Assembly (NCBI GenBank): GCA_024278415.1
Contig: JAJRTI010000059.1
Coordinates: 1 to 15,056 of the forward strand
Direction: 5' to 3'
Source of the DNA: Planctomycetota bacterium
GTDB lineage: Bacteria; Planctomycetota; Brocadiia; JAJRTI01
Length of the DNA stretch: 15,056 nt
Position 1 is the first letter of the stretch. Every line of letters starts with the position of its first letter. The notes beneath the pieces were generated by a model. It saw nothing but the letters and a program-made list of their open reading frames with translations. It made no database searches and had not been told where the DNA came from. Made by a program: the position numbers and the translations under genes. Shown piece after piece: positions 1 through 7,519 of the stretch.

Positions 1-440
1 AGCCCTTCGGGCTGCGATGTCCGCGAGGGGTTGCACGCAGGCGAAGAGCCGGGACGTTTGTTGTGAACCTGCCTGAATCCACTTCGAAACTGAAACTCCA
101 GAATGCAACGCGTTGGGATACGTACAATCAGACCTACACCCAAAGTTTTCCTTGTCCACGCCGGCATCCCTGGCCCCAGCACGCGCCGTCGTTCAAGACA
201 ACCCTGCGGTTGGCGCCGGGGGGGCTTCTGTATGCGCCTCCGGCCGCGACTGCCACGCTGTCATGTCGGCATGTCAATATGGCGGCTGGCCGCACGAGAC
301 GGGGCGGCATCAGCGCCGAAGTGGCCGCATCAGTGCTGCATCGCCGCCGGCACGCGAGTTGCAAAAATATATAAGCACGACTAAGGTAGACATGTGCGTC
401 ACCATTTGTGACCGACACCCTATCACAGGAGATTGCCACC
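1..440. other. Upstream region with no recognised gene
   Basis: No open frame here has a convincing ribosome site or family resemblance; the overlapping small frames look like GC-driven chance. Bases 1-13 form a small hairpin (AGCCC-TTC-GGGCT) that could be the tail of something outside the window. An AT-rich patch at about 359-390 precedes the first gene: TTGCAA at 359-364 and TAAGGT at 382-387 are 17 bases apart and could be a poor promoter, but TAAGGT matches the -10 consensus at only three positions. A 5-bp inverted repeat (GTCAC/GTGAC, 398-412) lies just before the gene's ribosome site. Nothing else is seen. Confidence 0.5.
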
Positions 441-1148
441 ATGGGCTTATTCATGTCACTCGATCCTCTCTACTGGCTGCTCGTTGGCCCGGCCATGCTG
501 CTCGCGTTCTTCGCGCAGATGAAGGTGAAGTCCGCGTACGCGCGCTACCAACGCGTGCCCAACACGCGCGGCTACACCGGCGCTGAGGCGGCGGCCGCGA
601 CGCTTTCCGCTGCCGGCGTCGACGGCGTGAAGATCGAAGAGACGCGCGGGTTCCTCTCCGACCACTACGACCCGGCGTCCCAGACGCTGCGGCTCTCGCC
701 GGACGTGTACAGCGGCCGGAGCATTGCCGCGGTGGGCATCGCCGCGCACGAGGCCGGCCACGCGCTCCAGCACGCCGGCGGGTACGCGCCGCTCGCGCTG
801 CGGTCGTTCATGGTGCCCGCGGCCGGGCTGGGCTCGTGGCTCGCCTGGCCCATGATCATCGGCGGCATGATCTTCGGCTGGCTCGGGCTCATCAAACTCG
901 GCATCATGCTCTTTGGAGCGCTCGTGGTGTTCCAGATCATCACGCTGCCGGTCGAGTTCAACGCGTCGTCCCGCGCCAAGACCATGCTTGCGCAGACGGG
1001 CATTGTGGTGAGCCGAGACGAGGCCGCGGGCGTGGCGTCCGTGCTGAACGCCGCGGCCATGACGTACGTGGCCGCGACCATTGCCGCGGTCGCGCAACTG
1101 CTCTACTTCCTCCTGCGGTCCGGCCTGCTCGGCGGCAGTGACGACTGA
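441..1148 (+). CDS. yugP: YugP-family membrane zinc metallopeptidase
   Basis: A 235-residue integral membrane protein of the YugP/Zn_peptidase_2 family, predicted neutral zinc metalloprotease of the inner membrane with unknown substrate. Residues 10-26 are a hydrophobic anchor. The zinc-binding HEAGH motif is at 103-107, preceded by the family-typical stretch SDHYDP...LRLSPDVY (about 73-90). Two hydrophobic segments follow (about 125-170), then VEFNAS (171-176), which carries the likely third metal ligand, and a last membrane segment at about 205-227. Length is normal for the family. An in-frame ATG exists at 408, but the ATG at 441 is chosen because AGGAGA (427-432) lies 8 bases before it and the protein then begins with the usual short leader. 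The next gene starts 13 bases after the stop on the same strand, so the two are probably cotranscribed. Identification is firm at family level; biological role is not known from sequence. Confidence 0.9.
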   Translation: MGLFMSLDPLYWLLVGPAMLLAFFAQMKVKSAYARYQRVPNTRGYTGAEAAAATLSAAGVDGVKIEETRGFLSDHYDPASQTLRLSPDVYSGRSIAAVGIAAHEAGHALQHAGGYAPLALRSFMVPAAGLGSWLAWPMIIGGMIFGWLGLIKLGIMLFGALVVFQIITLPVEFNASSRAKTMLAQTGIVVSRDEAAGVASVLNAAAMTYVAATIAAVAQLLYFLLRSGLLGGSDD

Positions 1149-1161
1149 CGGAGCCCCCCTT

Positions 1162-3399
1162 GTGCCTCAGCCAGATCCTCCTGCGCAGACGGCTGCCGGC
1201 CCGCTCGCGGCCGCGCGCGGGGTATTGCTGGCGGCCCTGCTGCTTTTGGCATTCACGATGGGCGCGTTCGACGTGTATTCGCCGGACGCGCCCTTTCATT
1301 TGGCCGTGGGCCGGTTCATCTGCCAGCAGGGCCGCTTCCCGACCGCGGCCGACTTGCTGTGGACGCAAGAGGCGAAACCTTGGGTCGCGTCGGAGTGGCT
1401 CTTCCAGGCCGTCGTCTACGGCATCCACGAGATGGCCGGCGTGGCGGGGCTCGTGGTGTTCCGCTGCCTGATCCTCGCGGCGATTGTTGGCGTACTCTGG
1501 CGTCTGTGCAGGGACCACGTCCCGGCGGTCTCCGCGTGCGGCATCCTCATGGCCCTCATGGCCGCGCGGCCGACGTTCGGCATGCGGCCGGGGCTGGCCA
1601 CGCTCTTGTTCCTCGCGCTCTACTGGCTCATCCTCGAGCGCGGGGGCAATCGAGCGGTCCTCCTGGGCCTCCCGGGGTTGGGGCTTGTGTGGGCGAACAC
1701 GCACGGGTACTGGCCGGTCGGCGCGGGGCAGGTGCTCTTGTATGCCGCGGGCACATGGTTGGGCACGTGCTGGCAGGCGCGGCGGGCGCGCGATGGGGGA
1801 GCCGCAGCGCCCCCCTCCTCCTCGCAGCAGCTCCACGCCCAGCGCCGGCGCGCGCGCGTGATCGCGGTGGCGGGAGTGCTTTGCATCGCCGTGGCCATCG
1901 TCACCCCCAACGGCATCGCCGGCTTTCTCTTTCCATTCAGGATCATCGGCAATCTCGCCGGGCCGCATCGGCAGGTTTTGTCGAACATCGTGGAGCTGCG
2001 GCCGACGTGGAGCCCTGTGGGCCGAACGCCAGGGGACATGCGCCTGGTGCTGGCGAGCACGCTGCTTCTGGGGCTCGTCGTCGTGGCCGTCTTGCCGCAG
2101 CTCCGCGCCGCGGACGTGCTCCTCTTGCTGTTCGCTCTTGCCCTCGCGATGCCGGCGAGGCGGAACCTGGGCATCTCGTCGCTCCTCGTGGCGCCGATCC
2201 TGGTGAGAGCGCTGTCGCTCAGCATTCGCCGCTGGTGTCGCGGCCCGTGCGAGCGTTGGCCGCGCGCCGTGTTGCCCCTACGCCTGGGATTCGCGGCCCT
2301 GTTCGCCGGCATCTGCCTCTTCGCCGTGGGAGAGATGGTCTCCGGCCGCGCGTACGCGCGGCAAGGCATCATCCAGCGCGCGGGCTTCGGCTGGGCGCGG
2401 GCCGTGTTCCCCATGGGGCCTATGCGCTTCATGAACGCGCACGACGTGAAGGGCCCCATCTTCAACGCGTTCGAGACCGGCGGGTACATCGCCTGGACTG
2501 GCGCGCCGGACCGGCTGCCGTTCATCAACGCGAACACGGACTTGTACGCGCCCCACTTCTACAGGGATTACGCCGCGATCTACACCGCGGCGCCATCGTG
2601 CATGGCCAAGCTCTCCGCGTACGGCGTGCAATGCGTGGTAGCGACGCACCTGCGCGCCATGGCGCTGATCGAGCGGCTCGTGCGGGCGAAGTGGGCGCTC
2701 GTGCAGGCGGATGGCACTGGCGCCGTGTTCGTCCGGCCCGACGGGCCGAACGCGGCGATCGCGGAGCGGTTCGGCCGAGATCCGCTCGAATGGACGTGGC
2801 CCGACGAGGGGGCGCGGCTGCCCGACGAGTCGCCGCACTATGCCTCCGCGTTGCTGCGCGTGCTGCACATGATCGGCTTGCCCGACCGGGTGGTGCGGCC
2901 GGTCATGCGCTTCCAACGCGCGCGGTTCATGCTCGAAGTGGGCAACGCCTGCCTCGCGCGGCGCGATCTCACGGCCGCGGTCGAGATGGCCCCGGACTGG
3001 GCCGAGCCGCACGTCGCTCTCGGCCGGGCCTGCGAGCAACTGGGTCTGCACGCGAAGGCGCTCGCCGCGTACGAGCGCGCGGCCGCCCTGTCGCCGGAGA
3101 ATGTGCCCGCGCGCCTGGCGGCCGGGTGGGTGTATCTCAGGCTCCACCAGCCGGACAGGGCCATCGAGCATCTGGAGGCCGCGCTTCGGGCCTGCCGGCC
3201 CGGGCCCGTGCGCCACAAAGTGCAGGGCCTCCTCCACGCGGCGCGGCAGGAGTACCCCGCGGCGCGGCGCGAGTTCGAGCGCGTGCTCCAGTATCGGCCT
3301 GGCGATGCACAGGCGACGCGGCTCATGCGATGGGTCGATCAATTACGCGCCAAACGCGGGAAGCCGAACACCCCAAGCCGGCCGCCAGCCCCGCGTTGA
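1162..3399 (+). CDS. Polytopic membrane protein with C-terminal TPR repeats (GT-C-like)
   Basis: A 745-residue protein. The N-terminal half (about 17-400) is many hydrophobic segments with an early motif, DAPFHLAVGRFI then WVASEWLFQ (about residues 42-82), which resembles the aspartate-containing first loop of uncharacterised GT-C-like membrane proteins. A soluble part follows with FETGGYIAW...INANTDLY (from about 434), a pattern seen in the same family. Residues from about 585 to 730 form three to four TPR-like helical pairs (for example ALGRACEQLGLHAKALAAYE), and the tail is basic and proline-rich. The GTG at 1162 is chosen as start because GGAG (1150-1153) is 8 bases upstream and the gene then begins just after the peptidase; the longer frame to 1081 would overlap that gene by 68 bases. 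A role in transferring sugar from a lipid carrier is plausible but unproven; TPRs suggest protein contacts. It may equally be a non-catalytic relative. Confidence 0.8.
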   Translation: MPQPDPPAQTAAGPLAAARGVLLAALLLLAFTMGAFDVYSPDAPFHLAVGRFICQQGRFPTAADLLWTQEAKPWVASEWLFQAVVYGIHEMAGVAGLVVFRCLILAAIVGVLWRLCRDHVPAVSACGILMALMAARPTFGMRPGLATLLFLALYWLILERGGNRAVLLGLPGLGLVWANTHGYWPVGAGQVLLYAAGTWLGTCWQARRARDGGAAAPPSSSQQLHAQRRRARVIAVAGVLCIAVAIVTPNGIAGFLFPFRIIGNLAGPHRQVLSNIVELRPTWSPVGRTPGDMRLVLASTLLLGLVVVAVLPQLRAADVLLLLFALALAMPARRNLGISSLLVAPILVRALSLSIRRWCRGPCERWPRAVLPLRLGFAALFAGICLFAVGEMVSGRAYARQGIIQRAGFGWARAVFPMGPMRFMNAHDVKGPIFNAFETGGYIAWTGAPDRLPFINANTDLYAPHFYRDYAAIYTAAPSCMAKLSAYGVQCVVATHLRAMALIERLVRAKWALVQADGTGAVFVRPDGPNAAIAERFGRDPLEWTWPDEGARLPDESPHYASALLRVLHMIGLPDRVVRPVMRFQRARFMLEVGNACLARRDLTAAVEMAPDWAEPHVALGRACEQLGLHAKALAAYERAAALSPENVPARLAAGWVYLRLHQPDRAIEHLEAALRACRPGPVRHKVQGLLHAARQEYPAARREFERVLQYRPGDAQATRLMRWVDQLRAKRGKPNTPSRPPAPR

Positions 3400-3423
3400 C
3401 AACCCGCGGCCCGGCTGTACAAT
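3396..3423 (+). promoter_or_regulatory. Near-consensus sigma70-type promoter of the sugar epimerase gene
   Basis: TTGACA at 3396-3401 is a perfect -35 box and TACAAT at 3418-3423 matches the -10 consensus at five of six positions, with a 16-base spacer. The -35 box overlaps the last codons and TGA stop (3397-3399) of the upstream gene. Transcription would start near 3430, leaving about 50 bases of leader that contain AGAAGGAG (3464-3471), 7 bases before the ATG. This gives the epimerase its own promoter despite the same-strand gene upstream. Confidence 0.7.
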
Positions 3424-3478
3424 GCAGCCCACGACTCAACCGTTGCGCCCCCCACGAGGCCACAGAAGGAGAAGCGAC

Positions 3479-4318
3479 ATGAAGGCTGCCGTGAATAACC
3501 TGCTCTGGACGATCACGCTCGACGAAGACCAGCTTGACCTGCTCGACAAGATCGCGGCCATGGGGTTCGAGGGCGTGGAGATCACGCTGTTCGATCTCGA
3601 CGCGATGAACATCGAGGCCACGGCCGAGGCGCTGAAGAAGAACGGCCTCACGCCCATGGGGTGCAGTGTCGTCACGCCCGACGCCAGCCCGATCTCGCCG
3701 GACCCGGACGTGCGCAACGCTGCGGTGCAGTACCTGTGCGACCGCGTCGACGCGATGAAGGCCCTGGGCGGCACGTGCATCGGCGGGCCCAACTACGCCG
3801 CGCTCGGCGACCTGCCCGGCCGCGGCCCCACCGACGAGGAGAAGGGCTGGTGCGTCGACGTGCTCAAGCAAGTCGCCGAGCACGCCGAGCGCGAGGGCGT
3901 CACGTTCGCGCTCGAACCTATCAACCGGTTCGAGACGTACTTCCTCAACACCGTCGACCAGGCGCTGGAGATCGTGGAGGCCGTGGGCAGCCCCAACGTG
4001 AAGGTGCACATCGACACGTTCCACGCGAACATCGAGGAGAAGGACACGGCCGATGCGATCCGCAAGGCCGGCAGCAACCTGGGCCACTTCCACATCTCCG
4101 AGAGCGACCGCGGCGTGCCCGGCACGGGCCAAGTGCATTGGGACGACGTGTTCGCCGCGCTCAAGGAGATCGGGTACGACGGCTGGCTCGCGATCGAGTC
4201 GTTCGGCTCGCACATGGAGGAAATCCGCGCGGCCGCGGCCATCTGGCGCCCCCTGGCGGACAACGACGAAGAGATCGCGACCGAGGGCCTGGCGTTCATC
4301 CGGAAGATGCTGGGATAG
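3479..4318 (+). CDS. D-tagatose/D-psicose 3-epimerase-like sugar epimerase (TIM barrel)
   Basis: A 279-residue cytosolic TIM-barrel enzyme of the sugar phosphate isomerase/epimerase (AP_endonuc_2) superfamily, closest in motifs to ketose 3-epimerases. The metal and catalytic positions of that family are all present: E146 in EPINRFE, with E152; D179 and H182 in HIDTFHANIEE; H205 in HFHISE; R211 in RGVPGTG; and E240 in AIESFG. In the family, the two glutamates E146 and E240 hold a divalent metal and abstract and return the C3 proton of a ketose. The likely reaction is C3 epimerisation of a free ketose such as tagatose, fructose or psicose; the exact sugar cannot be read from sequence. ATG at 3479 is supported by GGAG at 3468-3471 and by homology beginning at once. 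It stands alone behind its own promoter and converges with the next gene, so context gives no pathway. Confidence 0.88.
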   Translation: MKAAVNNLLWTITLDEDQLDLLDKIAAMGFEGVEITLFDLDAMNIEATAEALKKNGLTPMGCSVVTPDASPISPDPDVRNAAVQYLCDRVDAMKALGGTCIGGPNYAALGDLPGRGPTDEEKGWCVDVLKQVAEHAEREGVTFALEPINRFETYFLNTVDQALEIVEAVGSPNVKVHIDTFHANIEEKDTADAIRKAGSNLGHFHISESDRGVPGTGQVHWDDVFAALKEIGYDGWLAIESFGSHMEEIRAAAAIWRPLADNDEEIATEGLAFIRKMLG

Positions 4319-4374
4319 CAGGGGGGATGCCGCGGGCGAAGGGCAGAGAGCCCATGCCGAGGTAACAACATGCA

Positions 4375-5154
4375 CTAGGCCCGCGAGCCGATCAGATCTT
4401 CCGACGTCGCCGACACGCCCCAGACCATCTCGACGATGCCCACGGAGGCCTTGGTGTGCATCATGTGGGGGAAGGTCTCCGCACTCTCGATCGCAGTCGT
4501 GCAGTCGCGCAGGATAATGATGTTGTACCCGCGCCTTTGCATCGCCTCGATGCCGTAGTCCCGGTGGAGCACACACATGTTCGCCGCGAAGCCGCAGTAG
4601 AAGAGGTGCAGGATCTCTCGGTGGCGCAGCAGCCGATGGAGTTGGCCGCCGGTGCTGACGACAAAATCGTCGGGCTGCGGCTCCACGCAGGGCATGATCT
4701 TACGGTTGGGCAGATCCTCCTTGAGCCAACGCTCGCGGCGCTCGACCTTGGGCTTGGCGAATCGCGCATACGCGCCGGTGCGCGAGCGGAACTCCTGGGG
4801 CGGCCAGCCATCGTCCGGCGCGGCCGGGCTCCCTGCGCCCGTCTCCCGGTCGCCGGCGTAGCGCACCCACTGGCGATACTTCACAGCCTGGCCCGGCGAG
4901 GGTGCATGGATGACGGTGATGCCGGCCTTGCGGCAGAACTCGACGACCGGGACGATGCGCTCCTGTGTGATCTGCGCGCCTCGATCCAGGTGCGATGCGT
5001 AGGGGTGGTTGTCCCACACGTCGACCATGACGAGCGCGGCTTGCGCGGGGTCGATCTCCCACAGCAGCTCCTTCGTGTGGAAACGATCCTCGGTCCAAGG
5101 CTCGCCATCGGGCACGTTCAGTTCGCAGTAGCGGACGGGCAGTTTGAAAGGCAT
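4375..5154 (-). CDS. Isochorismatase-like cysteine hydrolase
   Basis: A 259-residue cytosolic protein of the isochorismatase-like (cysteine hydrolase) superfamily, whose members hydrolyse amides, imides or vinyl ethers such as nicotinamide, carbamates or isochorismate. Visible features are the first-strand aspartate D45 in ALVMVDVWDNH, and the nucleophile region GFAANMCVL with C194 after the usual small-residue turn. The catalytic lysine expected in the strand near FVVST (about 164-168) is not evident; serine or threonine occupies that place. An insert rich in charged residues (about 100-155) separates the two halves and makes it longer than the typical 180-220 residues. The frame extends upstream, but the ATG at 5154 is chosen because AGGAG lies 8 bases before it. 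It is on the same strand as the mla genes, but a paired REP-like hairpin element lies between, so cotranscription is uncertain. Substrate unknown. Confidence 0.8.
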   Translation of the reverse strand: MPFKLPVRYCELNVPDGEPWTEDRFHTKELLWEIDPAQAALVMVDVWDNHPYASHLDRGAQITQERIVPVVEFCRKAGITVIHAPSPGQAVKYRQWVRYAGDRETGAGSPAAPDDGWPPQEFRSRTGAYARFAKPKVERRERWLKEDLPNRKIMPCVEPQPDDFVVSTGGQLHRLLRHREILHLFYCGFAANMCVLHRDYGIEAMQRRGYNIIILRDCTTAIESAETFPHMMHTKASVGIVEMVWGVSATSEDLIGSRA

Positions 5155-5173
5155 GTGGGGGGCTCCTTGGGCT

Positions 5174-5242
5174 GTAGCCGCATGCGCCAGCATGCGGGGC
5201 GTGCTTGCACGTACCCGCCCGCACCCTGGCGGGTGCGGCTAC
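5174..5242. repeat. Inverted pair of REP-like palindromes (BIME-like)
   Basis: Two hairpins face each other with their heads outward. On the + strand GTAG (5174-5177) precedes CCGCATGC (5178-5185), loop GCCA (5186-5189), GCATGCGG (5190-5197). On the - strand GTAG (5242-5239) precedes CCGCACCC (5238-5231), loop GCCA (5230-5227), GGGTGCGG (5226-5219). Both stems are perfect over 8 bp and share head and loop while the inner stem bases differ but co-vary. A GTAG head before a short palindrome is the hallmark of REP sequences, and an inverted pair matches a BIME. The second hairpin lies 15 bases after the mlaD stop and could also act as transcript end or stabiliser, but has no T tract. Confidence 0.7.
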
Positions 5243-5253
5243 GCCCGGCGGTA

Positions 5254-6750
5254 TCAGAACGCGCTGAACACGATGCTGCCAAACGCGGAGATGGGCACTT
5301 GCTCCTTGTAGCTCTCCACGGCTTCCTCCATCTTCGCGACGATGTGCTTGATCTTGCCGTAAAGTTCGTCGTCAGTGAGGAGCTTGCCAATGAAGCCTTC
5401 GCCTTTCTCCAGGCGTGTGGCGATTAGTTGCGAGGACTGGATGAGCCTCGCCACGTCATTGCCGACTTTTTCGTCATTGATCAGCTTGCCCAGCACGCCT
5501 TTGCCCTCCTCGATGTTCTGGGCGATCTTCTTGGCCGCGGCCACCGCTTCGCGCAGATCGTTGTAGACCTGCGGATCGGCCACGAGTTTGCCGAGCGTGC
5601 CTTGGCCTTCCTCGATGGCCTTGGAGATTTTGGACAAGCTGGCGATGGAATCGGCGAGGTCTTGGGCCAACTGCTCGTCGTTGACGAGTTTGCCGGCCGC
5701 GCCCTTGCCCTCCTCGATCCGCGTCATGACGCGTTGTGCGGCGCCGGCCGCGTCCTTGAGTTGCTGGTAGAGTTCCGCGTCTGCGATGAGCTTGCCGAGC
5801 GTGCCCTGGCCTTTCTCGACGGACTCGACAATCTTGGCGAGGTTCGCGGTGGTCGTCCCGACGTCCGCAGCCACCTTCTGGTCGTACAGCAGCTTGCCGG
5901 CCGCTCCCTTGCCCTCCTCGATGTGCTGGGCGATGCGCTTTGCGGCAGCCGCGGCTTCGAGCAGGTCGTCGTACATCTCTGGGCTGGCCACGAGCTTGCC
6001 GAGCGCGCCCTTGCCTTGCTCGATGTCGGCAGTGATCTTCGCCAAGTTCTTGATCGTCTTGTCCAGATCCGCACCCAATTGTTCGTCGGTGAGCAGCCTG
6101 CCCACCACGCCGCGGCCTGCCTTGGCCTTGTTCGTGATGTCTTGCATGTCCGCGAGGATGATGGGCAACCGGCGGCTGACCTCCGCGATGGTCTTGCGCA
6201 TGTCGCCGGAACTGTCGCCGAGCATCTCGGCGAGCGACTTGGCCGACGCGGCGAGGTCGTCGAAGAGCGTCTGGTCGTAGATGAGCTTGCCCATGGTGCC
6301 CTCCCCGCGCTCGATCTTGTCCACGATGCGTTGCACTGCGGACACAAGGTCCGGCGCGTCCGCGCCTTGGATGGGTTGGCTCAGGTCCATGGGGTTCTTG
6401 GCATGGCTGCCGAGGGAGATGGCCACGTGCCACTGGCCGAGCAGGCTGTCGCGCTGGAGCGAGAAGATCGAGTCCTGCCGAATGTCTTCAGTGTACTTCG
6501 ATTCGAGCTTCAGGTGGACGGCGATCTTTCCGTCTTGGATGCCGATGCGCTCCACCTTGCCCGCGCGCACGCCGGCGAGCAGCACGAGCGCGCCTTCCTC
6601 GAGGCCGGACGCGGACTTGAAGAGCACCGTCGCGCGCTGCCAGGATTTCACCGCATCGCTAATCTGCGTGATCTTGAACGTGACCACGCCGAGGATGATG
6701 ATCGCGACCAGCGAGAAGATGCCGACCTTCTGTTCGGAGGAGAGTGGCAT
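5254..6750 (-). CDS. mlaD: MCE-domain (MlaD-like) lipid-transport protein with C-terminal 34-residue repeats
   Basis: A 498-residue periplasmic protein anchored by one N-terminal membrane helix (residues 9-25). The MCE domain follows (about 36-115): ATVLFKSASGLEEGALVLLAGVRAGKVERI and the strand pattern to HVAISLGS. MCE proteins form the periplasmic ring or tube through which an Mla-type ABC transporter moves phospholipids between membranes. From residue 146 the protein carries a repeated GxGxxGKLxxD motif; the GKL/GRL glycine falls at 154, 217, 251, 285, 319, 353, 387, 421 and 455, so the last eight are spaced exactly 34 residues. Helical stretches separate these glycine loops. MlaD of E. coli is only about 180 residues, so the C-terminal extension is large. 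ATG at 6750 has GAGG 8 bases upstream, and that site overlaps the mlaF stop, so translation is probably coupled. Third gene of the mlaE-mlaF-mlaD operon. Confidence 0.9.
   Translation of the reverse strand: MPLSSEQKVGIFSLVAIIILGVVTFKITQISDAVKSWQRATVLFKSASGLEEGALVLLAGVRAGKVERIGIQDGKIAVHLKLESKYTEDIRQDSIFSLQRDSLLGQWHVAISLGSHAKNPMDLSQPIQGADAPDLVSAVQRIVDKIERGEGTMGKLIYDQTLFDDLAASAKSLAEMLGDSSGDMRKTIAEVSRRLPIILADMQDITNKAKAGRGVVGRLLTDEQLGADLDKTIKNLAKITADIEQGKGALGKLVASPEMYDDLLEAAAAAKRIAQHIEEGKGAAGKLLYDQKVAADVGTTTANLAKIVESVEKGQGTLGKLIADAELYQQLKDAAGAAQRVMTRIEEGKGAAGKLVNDEQLAQDLADSIASLSKISKAIEEGQGTLGKLVADPQVYNDLREAVAAAKKIAQNIEEGKGVLGKLINDEKVGNDVARLIQSSQLIATRLEKGEGFIGKLLTDDELYGKIKHIVAKMEEAVESYKEQVPISAFGSIVFSAF
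5311..6126 (-). repeat. Coding tandem repeats, 34 residues (102 bp), in mlaD
   Basis: Eight consecutive units begin at residues 209, 243, 277, 311, 345, 379, 413 and 447 of the MCE protein. They alternate between two types: type B has GKGAAGKL then DEQ/DQK and an AxD/NDV helix (209, 277, 345, 413), type A has GxGTLGKL or similar then DPExY and an AAAAAKR-like helix (243, 311, 379, 447). The real duplicated unit therefore appears to be 68 residues (about 204 bp), repeated four times. A further type A unit sits at residue 146, outside the exact register. Confidence 0.75.
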
Positions 6751-6760
6751 GGTGGGTACC

Positions 6761-7519
6761 TCACCGATGTCCGTTGATGAACGCCGACACGATCGGGTTG
6801 TCCGTGTGGCGAAACTCGTCGGGCGAGCCGCACTGTTCGACCTTGCCTTGGTGGAGCATGGCCATGTGGTCGCCGATCTTGAACGCGGACACCATGTCGT
6901 GCGTGATGACGATCGACGTGGCGTTGAGCTTCTCCTTCATGTCGAGGATCACGTCGTCCACGTCGTCGGCGGTTAAGGGGTCGAGCCCGGTCGTGGGCTC
7001 ATCGTAGATGATAATCTCTGGGTCCATGGCGAGCGCACGGGCGATGCCGGCGCGCTTTTGCATGCCGCCGCTCAACTCGCTCGGCATCTTATCTTCGTGG
7101 CCGTCGAGTTTCACCATCGCGAGCTTCTCGCGCACGATCGCGTCGATCTCGTGCTGCGGCTTGAGCCGGCGTTCCTTGAGCCCGAGGCCGACGTTCTCCG
7201 CGAGCGTGAGCGAGCTGAGCAGCGCCGCGCCTTGGAAGACCATCGCCATGCGCAAGAGCACGCGCTCCCGGGCGTCGGCGTCCATCGCGAGGATGTCCTG
7301 GCCATCGACCCGAATGTGGCCCGCGTCCGGCAGGAGGAGGCCGATCACGTGCTTGACGAGCACGCTCTTGCCGCAGCCGCTCGGCCCGAGGATGACCGTG
7401 GTCTTGCCCTCCGGCACGGCGAGGCAGACGTCTTCGAGCACCGTGCGCCCGGCGAACGATTTTCGGAGGTGCGCCACCTCGATGGCGGGGCGCTCCGGGG
7501 TTGTGGCGTCGTCCGTCAC
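6761..7519 (-). CDS. mlaF: Mla-type ABC transporter ATP-binding protein
   Basis: A 252-residue cytoplasmic ATPase that powers the MlaE permease in phospholipid transport. All ABC motifs are present: Walker A GPSGCGKS (45-52), Q-loop Q96 in VFQGAAL, signature LSGGM (149-153), Walker B IIIYDEPTTGLD (169-180, D173/E174) and H-loop H207 in VITHD. The variant signature with methionine and the sequence AGIARALAMDPEII are typical of the MlaF/Ttg2A/Mkl group. The start is the GTG at 7519, which overlaps the mlaE stop in GTGA (4 bases); no clear ribosome site precedes it, so translational coupling is likely. The frame remains open far upstream inside mlaE, but that part is a shadow. Its TGA (6763-6761) lies within the ribosome site of mlaD. 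The C-terminal region ends shortly after PIVSAFINGH, as in other Mla ATPases. Confidence 0.95.
   Translation of the reverse strand: MTDDATTPERPAIEVAHLRKSFAGRTVLEDVCLAVPEGKTTVILGPSGCGKSVLVKHVIGLLLPDAGHIRVDGQDILAMDADARERVLLRMAMVFQGAALLSSLTLAENVGLGLKERRLKPQHEIDAIVREKLAMVKLDGHEDKMPSELSGGMQKRAGIARALAMDPEIIIYDEPTTGLDPLTADDVDDVILDMKEKLNATSIVITHDMVSAFKIGDHMAMLHQGKVEQCGSPDEFRHTDNPIVSAFINGHR

Noticed and set aside
408..440. Upstream ATG (408) for the YugP peptidase
   Set aside because: The ATG at 441 has AGGAGA 8 bases upstream and gives the family-typical N-terminus; the extra 11 residues would include the ribosome site itself.
63..586. Several overlapping small frames in the first 600 bases
   Set aside because: No ribosome sites, no family resemblance, and they overlap one another in different frames.
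1359..3482. A 707-residue open frame on the + strand
   Set aside because: Same strand but shifted frame inside the membrane-TPR gene; Arg/Ala/Gly-rich with no domain, and starts without a ribosome site.
4319..4374. Terminator between the convergent epimerase and hydrolase genes
   Set aside because: Only a 4-bp stem (GGGC-AGAGA-GCCC, 4341-4353) without a T tract is seen, which is too weak to call.
5311..6126. Possible CRISPR-like or satellite array
   Set aside because: The regular 102-bp period is protein-coding and diverged at DNA level; it has no short identical repeats with unique spacers.
5428..6777. A 449-residue open frame on the + strand
   Set aside because: Antisense to the MCE gene; its apparent repeats (LDxLGD, ELAERAL) are only the complement of the 102-bp coding repeats.
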